Assembly: GCA_032718475.1 (NCBI GenBank)
Contig: JAUCBJ010002196.1
Coordinates: 1-64,000 of the forward strand
Source of the DNA: Nemertoderma westbladi
Taxonomy: Eukaryota > Xenacoelomorpha > Nemertodermatida > Nemertodermatidae
Length of the DNA stretch: 64,000 bases
Direction: 5' to 3'
Positions 10,813 through 25,705 of the stretch are shown piece by piece (positions within the stretch are counted from its first letter, which is position 1; each line of letters starts with the position of its first letter). The translations under genes were made by a program, and so were the position numbers. A model generated the notes under the pieces. It saw only the letters and a list, made by a program, of their open reading frames with translations, had not been told where the DNA came from and made no database searches.

Positions 10813-13800
10813 AATTAATACTCAATGCCTGTGTCACACAATACTATCAGCTTGTGTCACACAATACTCTCTGAGTGTGTGACTCAATACTCTCTGCCTG
10901 TGTCACACAATACTCTCTGCTTGTGTCACACAAGACGCTCTGCTTGTGTCACACAATACTCTCTGTCTGTGTCACACAATACGTTCTGCTTGTGTCACAC
11001 AATACGTTCTGCTTGTGTCACACAATACTCTCTACCTGTGTCACAGAATACTCTCTACCTGTGTCACACAATACTCTCTGTCTGTGTCACTCAATACTCT
11101 CTGCCTGTGTCACACAATACTCTCTGCCTGTGTCACACAATACTATCAGCTTGTGTCACACAATACTATCTGCCTGTGTCACACAATACTCACTGATTGT
11201 GTCGCACAATACTCTCTGCCTGTGTCACACAATACTCTCTGCTGGTGTCACACAATACTATCTGCCTGCGTCACACAATACTCCTGCTTGTGTCACACAA
11301 TACGCTCTGCTTGTGTCACACAATACTCTCAGTCTGTGTCACACAAGACGCTCTGAGTGTGTGACTCAATACTCTCTGCCTGTGTCACACAATACTATCA
11401 GCTTCTGTCACACAATACACTCTGCCTGTGTCACACAATACTCTCTGAGTGTGTGACTCAATACTCTCTGCCTGTGTCACACAATACTCTCTGAGTGTGT
11501 GACTCAATACTCTCTGCCTGTGTCACACAATACTATCAGCTTGTGTCACACAATACTCTCTGCCTGTGTCACACAATACTCTCTGATTGTGTCACACAAT
11601 ACTCTCTGTCTGTGTCAAACAATACTCTCTGCTTGTGTCACACAATACTCTCTGCCCGTGTCACGCAATACTCTCTGAGTGTGTGAATTAATACTCACTG
11701 CCTGTGTCACACAATACTATCAGCTTGTGTCATACAATAATCTCTGCCTGTGTCACACAATACTATCAGCTTGTGTCATACAATACTCTCTGCCTGTGTC
11801 ACACAATACTCTCTGATTGTGTCACACAATACTCTCTGTCTGTGTCACACAATAATCTCTGCTTGTGTCACACAATACTCTCTGCCTGTGTCACACAATA
11901 CTATCAGCTTGTGCACACAATACTCTCTGTCTGTGTCACACAATACTCTCTGAGTGTGTGACTCAATACTCTCTGCCTGTGTCACACAATACTATCAGCT
12001 TGTGTCATACAATACTCTCTGCCTGTGTCACACAATACTATCAGCTTGTGTCATACAATACTCTCTGCCTGTGTCACACAATACTCTCTGATTGTGTCAC
12101 ACAATACTCTCTGTCTGTGTCACACAATACTCTCTGCTTGTGTCACACAATACTCTCTGCCTGTGTCACACAATACTATCAGCTTGTGTCACACAATACT
12201 CTCTGTCTGTGTCACACAATACTCTCTGCCTGTGTCACACAATACTCCTGCTTGTGTCACACAAGACGCTCTGCTTGTGTCACACAATATTCTCTGTCTG
12301 TGTCACACAATACTATCAGCTTGTGTCACACAATACTCTCTGCCTGTGTCACACAATACTCTATGTCTGTGTCACACAATACTATCAGCTTGTGTCACAC
12401 AATACTCTCTACCTGTGTCACACAATACTCTCTGAGTGTGTGAATTAATACTCACTGCCTGTGTCACACAATACTATCAGCTTGTGTCACACAATACTCT
12501 CTGAGTGTGTGACTCAATACTCTCTGCCTGTGTCACACAATACTCTCTGCTTGTGTCACACAAGACGCTCTGCTTGTGTCACACAATATTCTCTGTCTGT
12601 GTCACACAATACGTTCTGCTTGTGTCACACAATACGTACTGCTTGTGTCACACAATACTCTCTACCTGTGTCACAGAATACTCTCTACCTGTGTCACACA
12701 ATACTCTCTGTCTGTGTCACACAATACTCTCTGCCTGTGTCACACAATACTCTCTGCCTGTGTCACACAATACTATCAGCTTGTGTCACACAATACTATC
12801 TGCCTGTGTAACACAATACTCACTGATTGTGTCGCACAATACTCTCTGCCTGTGTCACACAATACTCTCTGCTGGTGTCACACAATGCTCTCTGCCTGCG
12901 TCACAGAATACTCTCTACCTGTGTCACACAATACTCTCTGTCTGTGTCACACAATACTCTCTGCCTGTGTCACACAATACTCTCTGCCTGTGTCACACAA
13001 TACTATCAGCTTGTGTCACACAATACTATCTGCCTGTGTAACACAATACTCACTGATTGTGTCGCACAATACTCTCTGCCTGTGTCATACAATACTCTCT
13101 GCTTGTGTCACACAATACTCTCTGCCCTTGTCACGCAATACTCTCTGAGTGTGTGAATTAATACTCACTGCCTGTGTCACACAATACTATCAGCTTGTGT
13201 CATACAATACTCTCTGCCTGTGTCATACAATACTATCAGCTTGTGTCATACAATACTCTCTGCCTGTGTCACACAATACTCTCTGCTTGTGTCACACAAT
13301 ACTCTCTGCCCTTGTCACACAATACTCTCTGAGTGTGTGAATTAATACTCACTGCCTGTGTCACACAATACTATCAGCTTGTGTCACACAATACTCTCTG
13401 AGTGTGTGAATTAATACTCACTGCCTGTGTCACACAATACTATCAGCTTGTGTCACACAATACTCTCTGAGTGTGTGAATTAATACTCACTGCCTGTGTC
13501 ACACAATACTATCAGCTTGTGTCATACAATACTCTCTGCCTGTGTCACACAATACTATCAGCTTGTGTCACACAATACTCTCTGAGTGTGTGAATTAATA
13601 CTCACTGCCTGTGTCACACAATACTATCAGCTTGTGTCATACAATACTCTCTGCCTGTGTCACACAATACTATCAGCTTGTGTCATACAATACTCTCTGC
13701 CTGTGTCACACAATACTATCAGCTTGTGTCATACAATACTCTCTGTCTGTGTCACACAATACTCTCTGCTTGTGTCACACAATACTCTCTGCCCTTGTCA

Positions 13801-16800
13801 CGCAATACTCTCTGAGTGTGTGAATTAATACTCACTGCCTGTGTCACACAATACTATCAGCTTGTGTCATACAATACTCTCTGTCTGTGTCACACAATAC
13901 TCTCTGCTTGTGTCACACAATACTCTCTGCCCTTGTCACGCAATACTCTCTGAGTGTGTGAATTAATACTCACTGCCTGTGTCACACAATACTATCAGCT
14001 TGTGTCATACAATACTCTCTGCCTGTGTCACACAATACTATCAGCTTGTGTCATACAATACTCTCTGCCTGTGTCACACAATACTATCAGCTTGTGTCAT
14101 ACAATACTCTCTGCCTGTGTCACACAATACTATCAGCTTGTGTCATACAATACTCTCTGCCTGTGTCACACAATACTATCAGCTTGTGTCACACAATACT
14201 CTCTGAGTGTGTGAATTAATACTCACTGCCTGTGTCACACAATACTATCAGCTTGTGTCATACAATACTCTCTGCCTGTGTCACACAATACTATCAGCTT
14301 GTGTCACACAATACTCTCTGAGTGTGTGAATTAATACTCACTGCCTGTGTCACACAATACTATCAGCTTGTGTCATACAATACTCTCTGCCTGTGTCACA
14401 CAATACTATCAGCTTGTGTCACACAATACTCTCTGAGTGTGTGAATTAATACTCACTGCCTGTGTCACACAATACTATCAGCTTGTGTCATACAATACTC
14501 TCTGCTTGTGTCACACAATACTCTCTGCCCTTGTCACGCAATACTCTCTGAGTGTGTGAATTAATACTCACTGCCTGTGTCACACAATACTATCAGCTTG
14601 TGTCATACAATACTCTCTGCCTGTGTCACACAATACTATCAGCTTGTGTCATACAATACTCTCTGCCTGTGTCACACAATACTATCAGCTTGTGTCATAC
14701 AATACTCTCTGCCTGTGTCACACAATACTCTCTGATTGTGTCACACAATACTCTCTGTCTGTGTCACACAATAATCTCTGCTTGTGTCACACAATACTCT
14801 CTGCCTGTGTCACACAATACTATCAGCTTGTGTCACACAATACTCTCTGCCTGTGCCACACAATACTATCAGCTTGTGTCATACAATACTCTCTGCTTGT
14901 GTCACACAATACTCTCTGCCTGTGTCACACAATACTCTCTGATTGTGTCACACAATACTCTCTGCCTGTGTCACACAATACTCTCTGAGTGTGTGACTCA
15001 ATACTCTCTGCCTGTGTCACACAATACTATCAGCTTGTGTCACACAATACTCTCTGCCTGTGCCACACAATACTATCAGCTTGTGTCATACAATACTCTC
15101 TGCCTGTGTCACACAATACTATCAGCTTGTGTCACACAATACTCTCTGCCTGTGCCACACAATACTATCAGCTTGTGTCATACAATACTCTCTGCCTGTG
15201 CCACACAATACTATCAGCTTGTGTCATACAATACTCTCTGCCTGTGCCACACAATACTCTCTGTCTGTGTCACACAATACTCTCTGCCTGTGTCACACAA
15301 TACTCTCTGCCTGTGTCACACAATACTATCAGCTTGTCTCACACAATACTATCAGCTTGTGTCACACAATACTCTCTGCCTGTGCCACACAATACTCTCT
15401 GCCTGTGTCACACAATACTATCAGCTTGTCTCACACAATACTATCAGCTTGTGTCACACAATACTCTCTGCCTGTGCCACACAATACTATCAGCTTGTGT
15501 CATACAATACTCTCTGCCTGTGTCACACAATACTATCAGCTTGTGTCACACAATACTCTCTGCCTGTGCCACACAATACTATCAGCTTGTGTCATACAAT
15601 ACTCTCTGCCTGTGCCACACAATACTCTCTGTCTGTGTCACACAATACTCTCTGCCTGTGTCACACAATACTCTCTGCCTGTGTCACACAATACTATCAG
15701 CTTGTCTCACACAATACTATCAGCTTGTGTCACACAATACTCTCTGCCTGTGCCACACAATACTATCAGCTTGTGTCATACAATACTCTCTGCCTGTGTC
15801 ACACAATACTATCAGCTTGTGTCACACAATACTCTCTGCCTGTGCCACACAATACTATCAGCTTGTGTCATACAATACTCTCTGCCTGTGCCACACAATA
15901 CTCTCTGTCTGTGTCACACAATACTCTCTGCCTGTGTCACACAATACTCTCTGCCTGTGTCACACAATACTATCAGCTTGTCTCACACAATACTATCAGC
16001 TTGTGTCACACAATACTCTCTGCCTGTGCCACACAATACTATCAGCTTGTGTCATACAATACTCTCTGCCTGTGTCACACAATACTATCAGCTTGTGTCA
16101 CACAATACTCTCTGCCTGTGTCACACAATACTCTCTGCCTGTGTCACACAATACTCTCTGCCTGTGTCACACAATACTCTCTGCCTGTGTCACACAATAC
16201 TCTCTACCTGTGTCACACAATAATCTCTGCTTGTGTCACACAATACTATCAGCTTGTGTCACACAATATTCTCTGAGTGTGTGACTCAATACTCTCTGCC
16301 TGTGTCACACAATACTATCAGCTTGTGTCACACAATACTCTCTGCCTGTGCCACACAATACTATCAGCTTGTGTCATACAATACTCTCTGCCTGTGTCAC
16401 ACAATACTATCAGCTTGTGTCACACAATACTCTCTGCCTGTGTCACACAATACTCTCTGCCTGTGTCACACAATACTCTCTACCTGTGTCACACAATAAT
16501 CTCTGCTTGTGTCACACAATACTCACTGCCTGTGTCACACAATACTATCAGCTTGTGTCATACAATACTCTCTGCCTGTGTCACACAATACTATCAGCTT
16601 GTGTCATACAATACTCTCTGCCTGTGTCACACAATACTCTCTGATTGTGTCACACAATACTCTCTGTCTGTGTCACACAATAATCTCTGCTTGTGTCACA
16701 CAATACTCTCTGCCTGTGTCACACAATACTCTCTGCCTGTGTCACACAATACTATCAGCTTGTGTCATACAATACTCTCTGCCTGTGTCACACAATACTC

Positions 16801-19568
16801 TCTGCCTGTGACACACAATACTCTCTGCCTGTGACACACAATACTCTCTGCCTGTGACACACAATACTCTCTGCCTGTGTCACACAATACTCTCTGATTG
16901 TGTCACACAATACTCTCTGCCTGTGCCACACAATACTATCAGCCTGTGTCACACAATAATCTCTGCTTGTGTCACACAATACTCTCTGCCTGTGTCACAC
17001 AATACTCTCTGCCCTTGTCACACAATACTCTCTGTCTGTGTCACACAATAATCTCTGCTTGTGTCACACAATACTCTCTGATTGTGTCACACAATACTCT
17101 CTGCCTGTGTCACACAATACTATCAGCTTGTGTCATACAATACTCTCTGCCTGTGTCACACAATACTCTCTGCCTGTGTCACACAATACTCTCTGATTGT
17201 GTCACACAATACTCTCTGTCTGTGTCACACAATAATCTCTGCTTGTGTCACACAATACTCTCTGCCTGTGTCACACAATACTCTCTGATTGTGTCACACA
17301 ATACTCTCTGTCTGTGTCACACAATAATCTCTGCTTGTGTCACACAATACTCTCTGCCTGTGTCACACAATACTATCAGCTTGTGTCATACAATACTCTC
17401 TGCCTGTGTCACACAATACTCTCTGCCTGTGTCACACAATACTCTCTGTCTGTGTCACACAATAATCTCTGCTTGTGTCACACAATACTCTCTGCCTGTG
17501 TCACACAATACTATCAGCTTGTGTACACAATACTCTCTGTCTGTGTCACACAATACTCTCTGAGTGTGTGACTCAATACTCTCTGCCTGTGTCACACAAT
17601 ACTATCAGCTTGTGTCATACAATACTCTCTGCCTGTGTCACACAATACTATCAGCTTGTGTCATACAATACTCTCTGCCTGTGTCACACAATACTCTCTG
17701 ATTGTGTCACACAATACTCTCTGTCTGTGTCACACAATACTCTCTGCTTGTGTCACACAATACTCTCTGCCTGTGTCACACAATACTCTCTGATTGTGTC
17801 ACACAATACTCTCTGCCTGTGTCACACAATACTATCAGCTTGTGTCATACAATACTCTCTGCCTGTGTCACACAATACTCTCTGCCTGTGTCACACAATA
17901 CTCTCTGATTGTGTCACACAATACTCTCTGTCTGTGTCACACAATAATCTCTGCTTGTGTCACACAATACTCTCTGCCTGTGTCACACAATACTCTCTGA
18001 TTGTGTCACACAATACTCTCTGTCTGTGTCACACAATAATCTCTGCTTGTGTCACACAATACTCTCTGCCTGTGTCACACAATACTATCAGCTTGTGTCA
18101 TACAATACTCTCTGCCTGTGTCACACAATACTCTCTGCCTGTGTCACACAATACTCTCTGTCTGTGTCACACAATAATCTCTGCTTGTGTCACACAATAC
18201 TCTCTGCCTGTGTCACACAATACTATCAGCTTGTGTACACAATACTCTCTGTCTGTGTCACACAATACTCTCTGAGTGTGTGACTCAATACTCTCTGCCT
18301 GTGTCACACAATACTATCAGCTTGTGTCATACAATACTCTCTGCCTGTGTCACACAATACTATCAGCTTGTGTCATACAATACTCTCTGCCTGTGTCACA
18401 CAATACTCTCTGATTGTGTCACACAATACTCTCTGTCTGTGTCACACAATACTCTCTGCTTGTGTCACACAATACTCTCTGCCTGTGTCACACAATACTA
18501 TCAGCTTGTGTCACACAATACTCTCTGTCTGTGTCACACAATACTCTCTGCCTGTGTCACACAATACTCTCTGCCTGTGTCACACAATACTCCTGCTTGT
18601 GTCACACAAGACGCTCTGATTGTGTCACACAATATTCTCTGTCTGTGTCACACAATACTATCAGCTTGTGTCACACAATACTCTCTGCCTGTGTCACACA
18701 ATACTCTATGTCTGTGTCACACAATACTATCAGCTTGTGTCACACAATACTCTCTACCTGTGTCACACAATACTCTCTGAGTGTGTGAATTAATACTCAC
18801 TGCCTGTGTCACACAATACTATCAGCTTGTGTCACACAATACTCTCTGAGTGTGTGACTCAATACTCTCTGCCTGTGTCACACAATACTCTCTGCTTGTG
18901 TCACACAAGACGCTCTGCTTGTGTCACACAATACTCTCTGTCTGTGTCACACAATACGTTCTGCTTGTGTCACACAATACGTACTGCTTGTGTCACACAA
19001 TACTCTCTACCTGTGTCACAGAATACTCTCTACCTGTGTCACACAATACTCTCTGTCTGTGTCACACAATACTCTCTGCCTGTGTCACACAATACTCTCT
19101 GCCTGTGTCACACAATACTATCAGCTTGTGTCACACAATACTATCTGCCTGTGTAACACAATACTCACTGATTGTGTCGCACAATACTCTCTGCCTGTGT
19201 CACACAATACTCTCTGCTGGTGTCACACAATGCTCTCTGCCTGCGTCACACAATACTCCTGCTTGTGTCACACAATACGCTCTGCTTGTGTCACACAATA
19301 CTCTCAGTCTGTATCACACAAGACGCTCTGAGTGTGTGACTCAATACTCTCTGCCTGTGTCACACAATACTATCAGCTTCTGTCACACAATACTCTCTGC
19401 CTGTGTCACACAATACTCTCTGAGCGTGTGATTCAATACTCTCTGCCTGTGTCACACAATACTCTCTGAGTGTGTGACTCAATACTCTCTGCCTGTGTCA
19501 CACAATACTATCAGCTTGTGTCACACAATACTCTCTGCCTGTGTGACACAATACTCTCTGAGTGTGTG
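10813..19568. repeat. Satellite megarepeat copy A (8756 bp)
   Basis: The megarepeats are marked by a rare monomer, AATTAATACTCAATGCC (A instead of C in the usual CACTGCC), found only at 10813, 19569, 25706 and 34116. The order of variants downstream is the same in each copy. Copy A carries extra 9-monomer units at about 13150-14550, which account for most of its extra length (346 bp) over copy C. Its first base directly abuts the BEL LTR. Confidence 0.85.
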
Positions 19569-21788
19569 AATTAATACTCAATGCCTGTGTCACACAATAC
19601 TATCAGCTTGTGTCACACAATACTCTCTGAGTGTGTGACTCAATACTCTCTGCCTGTGTCACACAATACTCTCTACTTGTGTCACACAAGACGCTCTGCT
19701 TGTGTCACACAATACTCTCTGTCTGTGTCACACAATACGTTCTGCTTGTGTCACACAATACGTTCTGCTTGTGTCACACAATACTCTCTACCTGTGTCAC
19801 AGAATACTCTCTACCTGTGTCACACAATACTCTCTGTCTGTGTCACTCAATACTCTCTGCCTGTGTCACACAATACTCTCTGCCTGTGTCACACAATACT
19901 ATCAGCTTGTGTCACACAATACTATCTGCCTGTGTCACACAATACTCACTGATTGTGTCGCACAATACTCTCTGCCTGTGTCACACAATACTCTCTGCTG
20001 GTGTCACACAATACTATCTGCCTGCGTCACACAATACTCCTGCTTGTGTCACACAATACGCTCTGCTTGTGTCACACAATACTCTCAGTCTGTGTCACAC
20101 AAGACGCTCTGAGTGTGTGACTCAATACTCTCTGCCTGTGTCACACAATACTATCAGCTTCTGTCACACAATACACTCTGCCTGTGTCACACAATACTCT
20201 CTGAGTGTGTGACTCAATACTCTCTGCCTGTGTCACACAATACTCTCTGAGTGTGTGACTCAATACTCTCTGCCTGTGTCACACAATACTATCAGCTTGT
20301 GTCACACAATACTCTCTGCCTGTGTCACACAATACTCTCTGATTGTGTCACACAATACTCTCTGTCTGTGTCAAACAATACTCTCTGCTTGTGTCACACA
20401 ATACTCTCTGCCCGTGTCACGCAATACTCTCTGAGTGTGTGAATTAATACTCACTGCCTGTGTCACACAATACTATCAGCTTGTGTCATACAATACTCTC
20501 TGCCTGTGTCACACAATACTATCAGCTTGTGTCATACAATACTCTCTGCCTGTGTCACACAATACTCTCTGATTGTGTCACACAATACTCTCTGTCTGTG
20601 TCACACAATAATCTCTGCTTGTGTCACACAATACTCTCTGCCTGTGTCACACAATACTATCAGCTTGTGTACACAATACTCTCTGTCTGTGTCACACAAT
20701 ACTCTCTGAGTGTGTGACTCAATACTCTCTGCCTGTGTCACACAATACTATCAGCTTGTGTCATACAATACTCTCTGCCTGTGTCACACAATACTATCAG
20801 CTTGTGTCATACAATACTCTCTGCCTGTGTCACACAATACTCTCTGATTGTGTCACACAATACTCTCTGTCTGTGTCACACAATACTCTCTGCTTGTGTC
20901 ACACAATACTCTCTGCCTGTGTCACACAATACTATCAGCTTGTGTCACACAATACTCTCTGTCTGTGTCACACAATACTCTCTGCCTGTGTCACACAATA
21001 CTCCTGCTTGTGTCACACAAGACGCTCTGCTTGTGTCACACAATATTCTCTGTCTGTGTCACACAATACTATCAGCTTGTGTCACACAATACTCTCTGCC
21101 TGTGTCACACAATACTCTATGTCTGTGTCACACAATACTATCAGCTTGTGTCACACAATACTCTCTACCTGTGTCACACAATACTCTCTGAGTGTGTGAA
21201 TTAATACTCACTGCCTGTGTCACACAATACTATCAGCTTGTGTCACACAATACTCTCTGAGTGTGTGACTCAATACTCTCTGCCTGTGTCACACAATACT
21301 CTCTGCTTGTGTCACACAAGACGCTCTGCTTGTGTCACACAATACTCTCTGTCTGTGTCACACAATACGTTCTGCTTGTGTCACACAATACGTACTGCTT
21401 GTGTCACACAATACTCTCTACCTGTGTCACAGAATACTCTCTACCTGTGTCACACAATACTCTCTGTCTGTGTCACACAATACTCTCTGCCTGTGTCACA
21501 CAATACTCTCTGCCTGTGTCACACAATACTATCAGCTTGTGTCACACAATACTATCTGCCTGTGTAACACAATACTCACTGATTGTGTCGCACAATACTC
21601 TCTGCCTGTGTCACACAATACTCTCTGCTGGTGTCACACAATGCTCTCTGCCTGCGTCACACAATACTCCTGCTTGTGTCACACAATACGCTCTGCTTGT
21701 GTCACACAATACTCTCTGCTGGTGTCACACAATGCTCTCTGCCTGCGTCACACAATACTATCAGCTTGTGTCACACAATACTCTCTGA

Positions 21789-22409
21789 GTGTGTGAATTA
21801 ATACTCACTGCCTGTGTCACACAATACTATCAGCTTGTGTCATACAATACTCTCTGCCTGTGTCACACAATACTATCAGCTTGTGTCATACAATACTCTC
21901 TGCCTGTGTCACACAATACTATCAGCTTGTGTCATACAATACTCTCTGCTTGTGTCACACAATACTTTCTGCCCTTGTCACGCAATACTCTCTGAGTGTG
22001 TGAATTAATACTCACTGCCTGTGTCACACAATACTATCAGCTTGTGTCATACAATACTCTCTGCCTGTGTCACACAATACTATCAGCTTGTGTCATACAA
22101 TACTCTCTGCCTGTGTCACACAATACTATCAGCTTGTGTCATACAATACTCTCTGCTTGTGTCACACAATACTCTCTGCCCTTGTCACGCAATACTCTCT
22201 GAGTGTGTGAATTAATACTCACTGCCTGTGTCACACAATACTATCAGCTTGTGTCATACAATACTCTCTGCCTGTGTCACACAATACTATCAGCTTGTGT
22301 CATACAATACTCTCTGCCTGTGTCACACAATACTATCAGCTTGTGTCATACAATACTCTCTGCCTGTGTCACACAATACTCTCTGATTGTGTCACACAAT
22401 ACTCTCTGT
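21789..22409. repeat. 207-bp (nine-monomer) higher-order repeats in the satellite
   Basis: Three successive blocks begin with the GAGTGTGTGAATTAATAC monomer at 21789, 21996 and 22203, exactly 207 bp (9 x 23) apart. The same trio occurs at 27926, 28133 and 28340 in copy C. An expanded, irregular version occurs at about 13149-14552 in copy A. Confidence 0.85.
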
Positions 22410-22759
22410 CTGTGTCACACAATAATCTCTGCTTGTGTCACACAATACTCTCTGCCTGTGTCACACAATACTATCAGCTTGTGTCACACAATACTCTCTG
22501 CCTGTGCCACACAATACTATCAGCTTGTGTCATACAATACTCTCTGCTTGTGTCACACAATACTCTCTGCCTGTGTCACACAATGCTCTCTGATTGTGTC
22601 ACACAATACTCTCTGCCTGTGTCACACAATACTCTCTGAGTGTGTGACTCAATACTCTCTGCCTGTGTCACACAATACTATCAGCTTGTGTCACACAATA
22701 CTCTCTGCCTGTGCCACACAATACTATCAGCTTGTGTCATACAATACTCTCTGCCTGTG

Positions 22760-23660
22760 TCACACAATACTATCAGCTTGTGTCACACAATACTCTCTGC
22801 CTGTGCCACACAATACTATCAGCTTGTGTCATACAATACTCTCTGCCTGTGCCACACAATACTATCAGCTTGTGTCATACAATACTCTCTGCCTGTGCCA
22901 CACAATACTCTCTGTCTGTGTCACACAATACTCTCTGCCTGTGTCACACAATACTCTCTGCCTGTGTCACACAATACTATCAGCTTGTCTCACACAATAC
23001 TATCAGCTTGTGTCACACAATACTCTCTGCCTGTGCCACACAATACTATCAGCTTGTGTCATACAATACTCTCTGCCTGTGTCACACAATACTATCAGCT
23101 TGTGTCACACAATACTCTCTGCCTGTGCCACACAATACTATCAGCTTGTGTCATACAATACTCTCTGCCTGTGCCACACAATACTCTCTGTCTGTGTCAC
23201 ACAATACTCTCTGCCTGTGTCACACAATACTCTCTGCCTGTGTCACACAATACTATCAGCTTGTCTCACACAATACTATCAGCTTGTGTCACACAATACT
23301 CTCTGCCTGTGCCACACAATACTATCAGCTTGTGTCATACAATACTCTCTGCCTGTGTCACACAATACTATCAGCTTGTGTCACACAATACTCTCTGCCT
23401 GTGCCACACAATACTATCAGCTTGTGTCATACAATACTCTCTGCCTGTGCCACACAATACTCTCTGTCTGTGTCACACAATACTCTCTGCCTGTGTCACA
23501 CAATACTCTCTGCCTGTGTCACACAATACTATCAGCTTGTCTCACACAATACTATCAGCTTGTGTCACACAATACTCTCTGCCTGTGCCACACAATACTA
23601 TCAGCTTGTGTCATACAATACTCTCTGCCTGTGTCACACAATACTATCAGCTTGTGTCAC
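22760..23660. repeat. 276-bp (twelve-monomer) higher-order repeats in the satellite
   Basis: The marker GCCACACAATACTCTCTGTC occurs at about 22897, 23173 and 23449, exactly 276 bp (12 x 23) apart. Each block carries CCACACAA and CTCACACAA variants in the same places. Matching blocks lie in copies A (about 15240-16100) and C (about 29030-29800). Confidence 0.85.
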
Positions 23661-25705
23661 ACAATACTCTCTGCCTGTGTCACACAATACTCTCTGCCTG
23701 TGTCACACAATACTCTCTGCCTGTGTCACACAATACTCTCTGCCTGTGTCACACAATACTCTCTACCTGTGTCACACAATAATCTCTGCTTGTGTCACAC
23801 AATACTATCAGCTTGTGTCACACAATACTCTCTGAGTGTGTGACTCAATACTCTCTGCCTGTGTCACACAATACTATCAGCTTGTGTCACACAATACTCT
23901 CTGCCTGTGCCACACAATACTATCAGCTTGTGTCATACAATACTCTCTGCCTGTGTCACACAATACTATCAGCTTGTGTCACACAATACTCTCTGCCTGT
24001 GTCACACAATACTCTCTGCCTGTGTCACACAATACTCTCTACCTGTGTCACACAATAATCTCTGCTTGTGTCACACAATACTCACTGCCTGTGTCACACA
24101 ATACTATCAGCTTGTGTCATACAATACTCTCTGCCTGTGTCACACAATACTATCAGCTTGTGTCATACAATACTCTCTGCCTGTGTCACACAATACTCTC
24201 TGATTGTGTCACACAATACTCTCTGTCTGTGTCACACAATAATCTCTGCTTGTGTCACACAATACTCTCTGCCTGTGTCACACAATACTCTCTGCCTGTG
24301 TCACACAATACTATCAGCTTGTGTCATACAATAATCTCTGCCTGTGTCACACAATACTCTCTGCCTGTGTCACACAATACTATCAGCTTGTCTCACACAA
24401 TACTATCAGCTTGTGTCACACAATACTCTCTGCCTGTGCCACACAATACTATCAGCTTGTGTCATACAATACTCTCTGCCTGTGTCACACAATACTATCA
24501 GCTTGTGTCACACAATACTCTCTGCCTGTGTCACACAATACTCTCTGCCTGTGTCACACAATACTCTCTGCCTGTGTCACACAATACTCTCTGCCTGTGT
24601 CACACAATACTCTCTACCTGTGTCATACAATAATCTCTGCTTGTGTCACACAATACTATCAGCTTGTGTCACACAATACTCTCTGAGTGTGTGACTCAAT
24701 ACTCTCTGCCTGTGTCACACAATACTATCAGCTTGTGTCACACAATACTCTCTGCCTGTGCCACACAATACTATCAGCTTGTGTCATACAATACTCTCTG
24801 CCTGTGTCACACAATACTATCAGCTTGTGTCACACAATACTCTCTGCCTGTGTCACACAATACTCTCTGCCTGTGTCACACAATACTCTCTACCTGTGTC
24901 ACACAATAATCTCTGCTTGTGTCACACAATACTCACTGCCTGTGTCACACAATACTATCAGCTTGTGTCATACAATACTCTCTGCCTGTGTCACACAATA
25001 CTATCAGCTTGTGTCATACAATACTCTCTGCCTGTGTCACACAATACTCTCTGATTGTGTCACACAATACTCTCTGTCTGTGTCACACAATAATCTCTGC
25101 TTGTGTCACACAATACTCTCTGCCTGTGTCACACAATACTCTCTGCCTGTGTCACACAATACTATCAGCTTGTGTCATACAATACTCTCTGCCTGTGTCA
25201 CACAATACTCTCTGCCTGTGACACACAATACTCTCTGCCTGTGACACACAATACTCTCTGCCTGTGACACACAATACTCTCTGCCTGTGTCACACAATAC
25301 TCTCTGATTGTGTCACACAATACTCTCTGCCTGTGCCACACAATACTATCAGCCTGTGTCACACAATAATCTCTGCTTGTGTCACACAATACTCTCTGCC
25401 TGTGTCACACAATACTCTCTGCCCTTGTCACACAATACTCTCTGTCTGTGTCACACAATAATCTCTGCTTGTGTCACACAATACTCTCTGCTTGTGTCAC
25501 ACAATACTATCAGCTTCTGTCACACAATACTCTCTGCCTGTGTCACACAATACTCTCTGAGCGTGTGATTCAATACTCTCTGCCTGTGTCACACAATACT
25601 CTCTGAGTGTGTGACTCAATACTCTCTGCCTGTGTCACACAATACTATCAGCTTGTGTCACACAATACTCTCTGCCTGTGTGACACAATACTCTCTGAGT
25701 GTGTG

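Larger units (their letters stand above)
19569..25705. repeat. Satellite megarepeat copy B (6137 bp, internally deleted)
   Basis: The variant order is the same as in copies A and C, but about 2.3 kb is missing. The sequence near 25490-25510 jumps from the equivalent of about 17090 in copy A to that of about 19360. The deletion joins two near-identical monomers, as expected from unequal exchange within the array. Confidence 0.83.

Noticed and set aside
14552-16276. 574-aa Cys/His-rich open frame (and some 100 similar frames of 60-546 aa in the satellite)
   Set aside because: They are by-products of a 23-bp monomer with no stop on the plus strand; the same DNA is open in all three frames and the peptide repeats every 23 residues. 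There is no start context, intron signal or unique sequence.
21789-23660. CRISPR-like repeat-spacer array
   Set aside because: Repeats are contiguous with no unique spacers, in an animal-type context; variants are simple substitutions.
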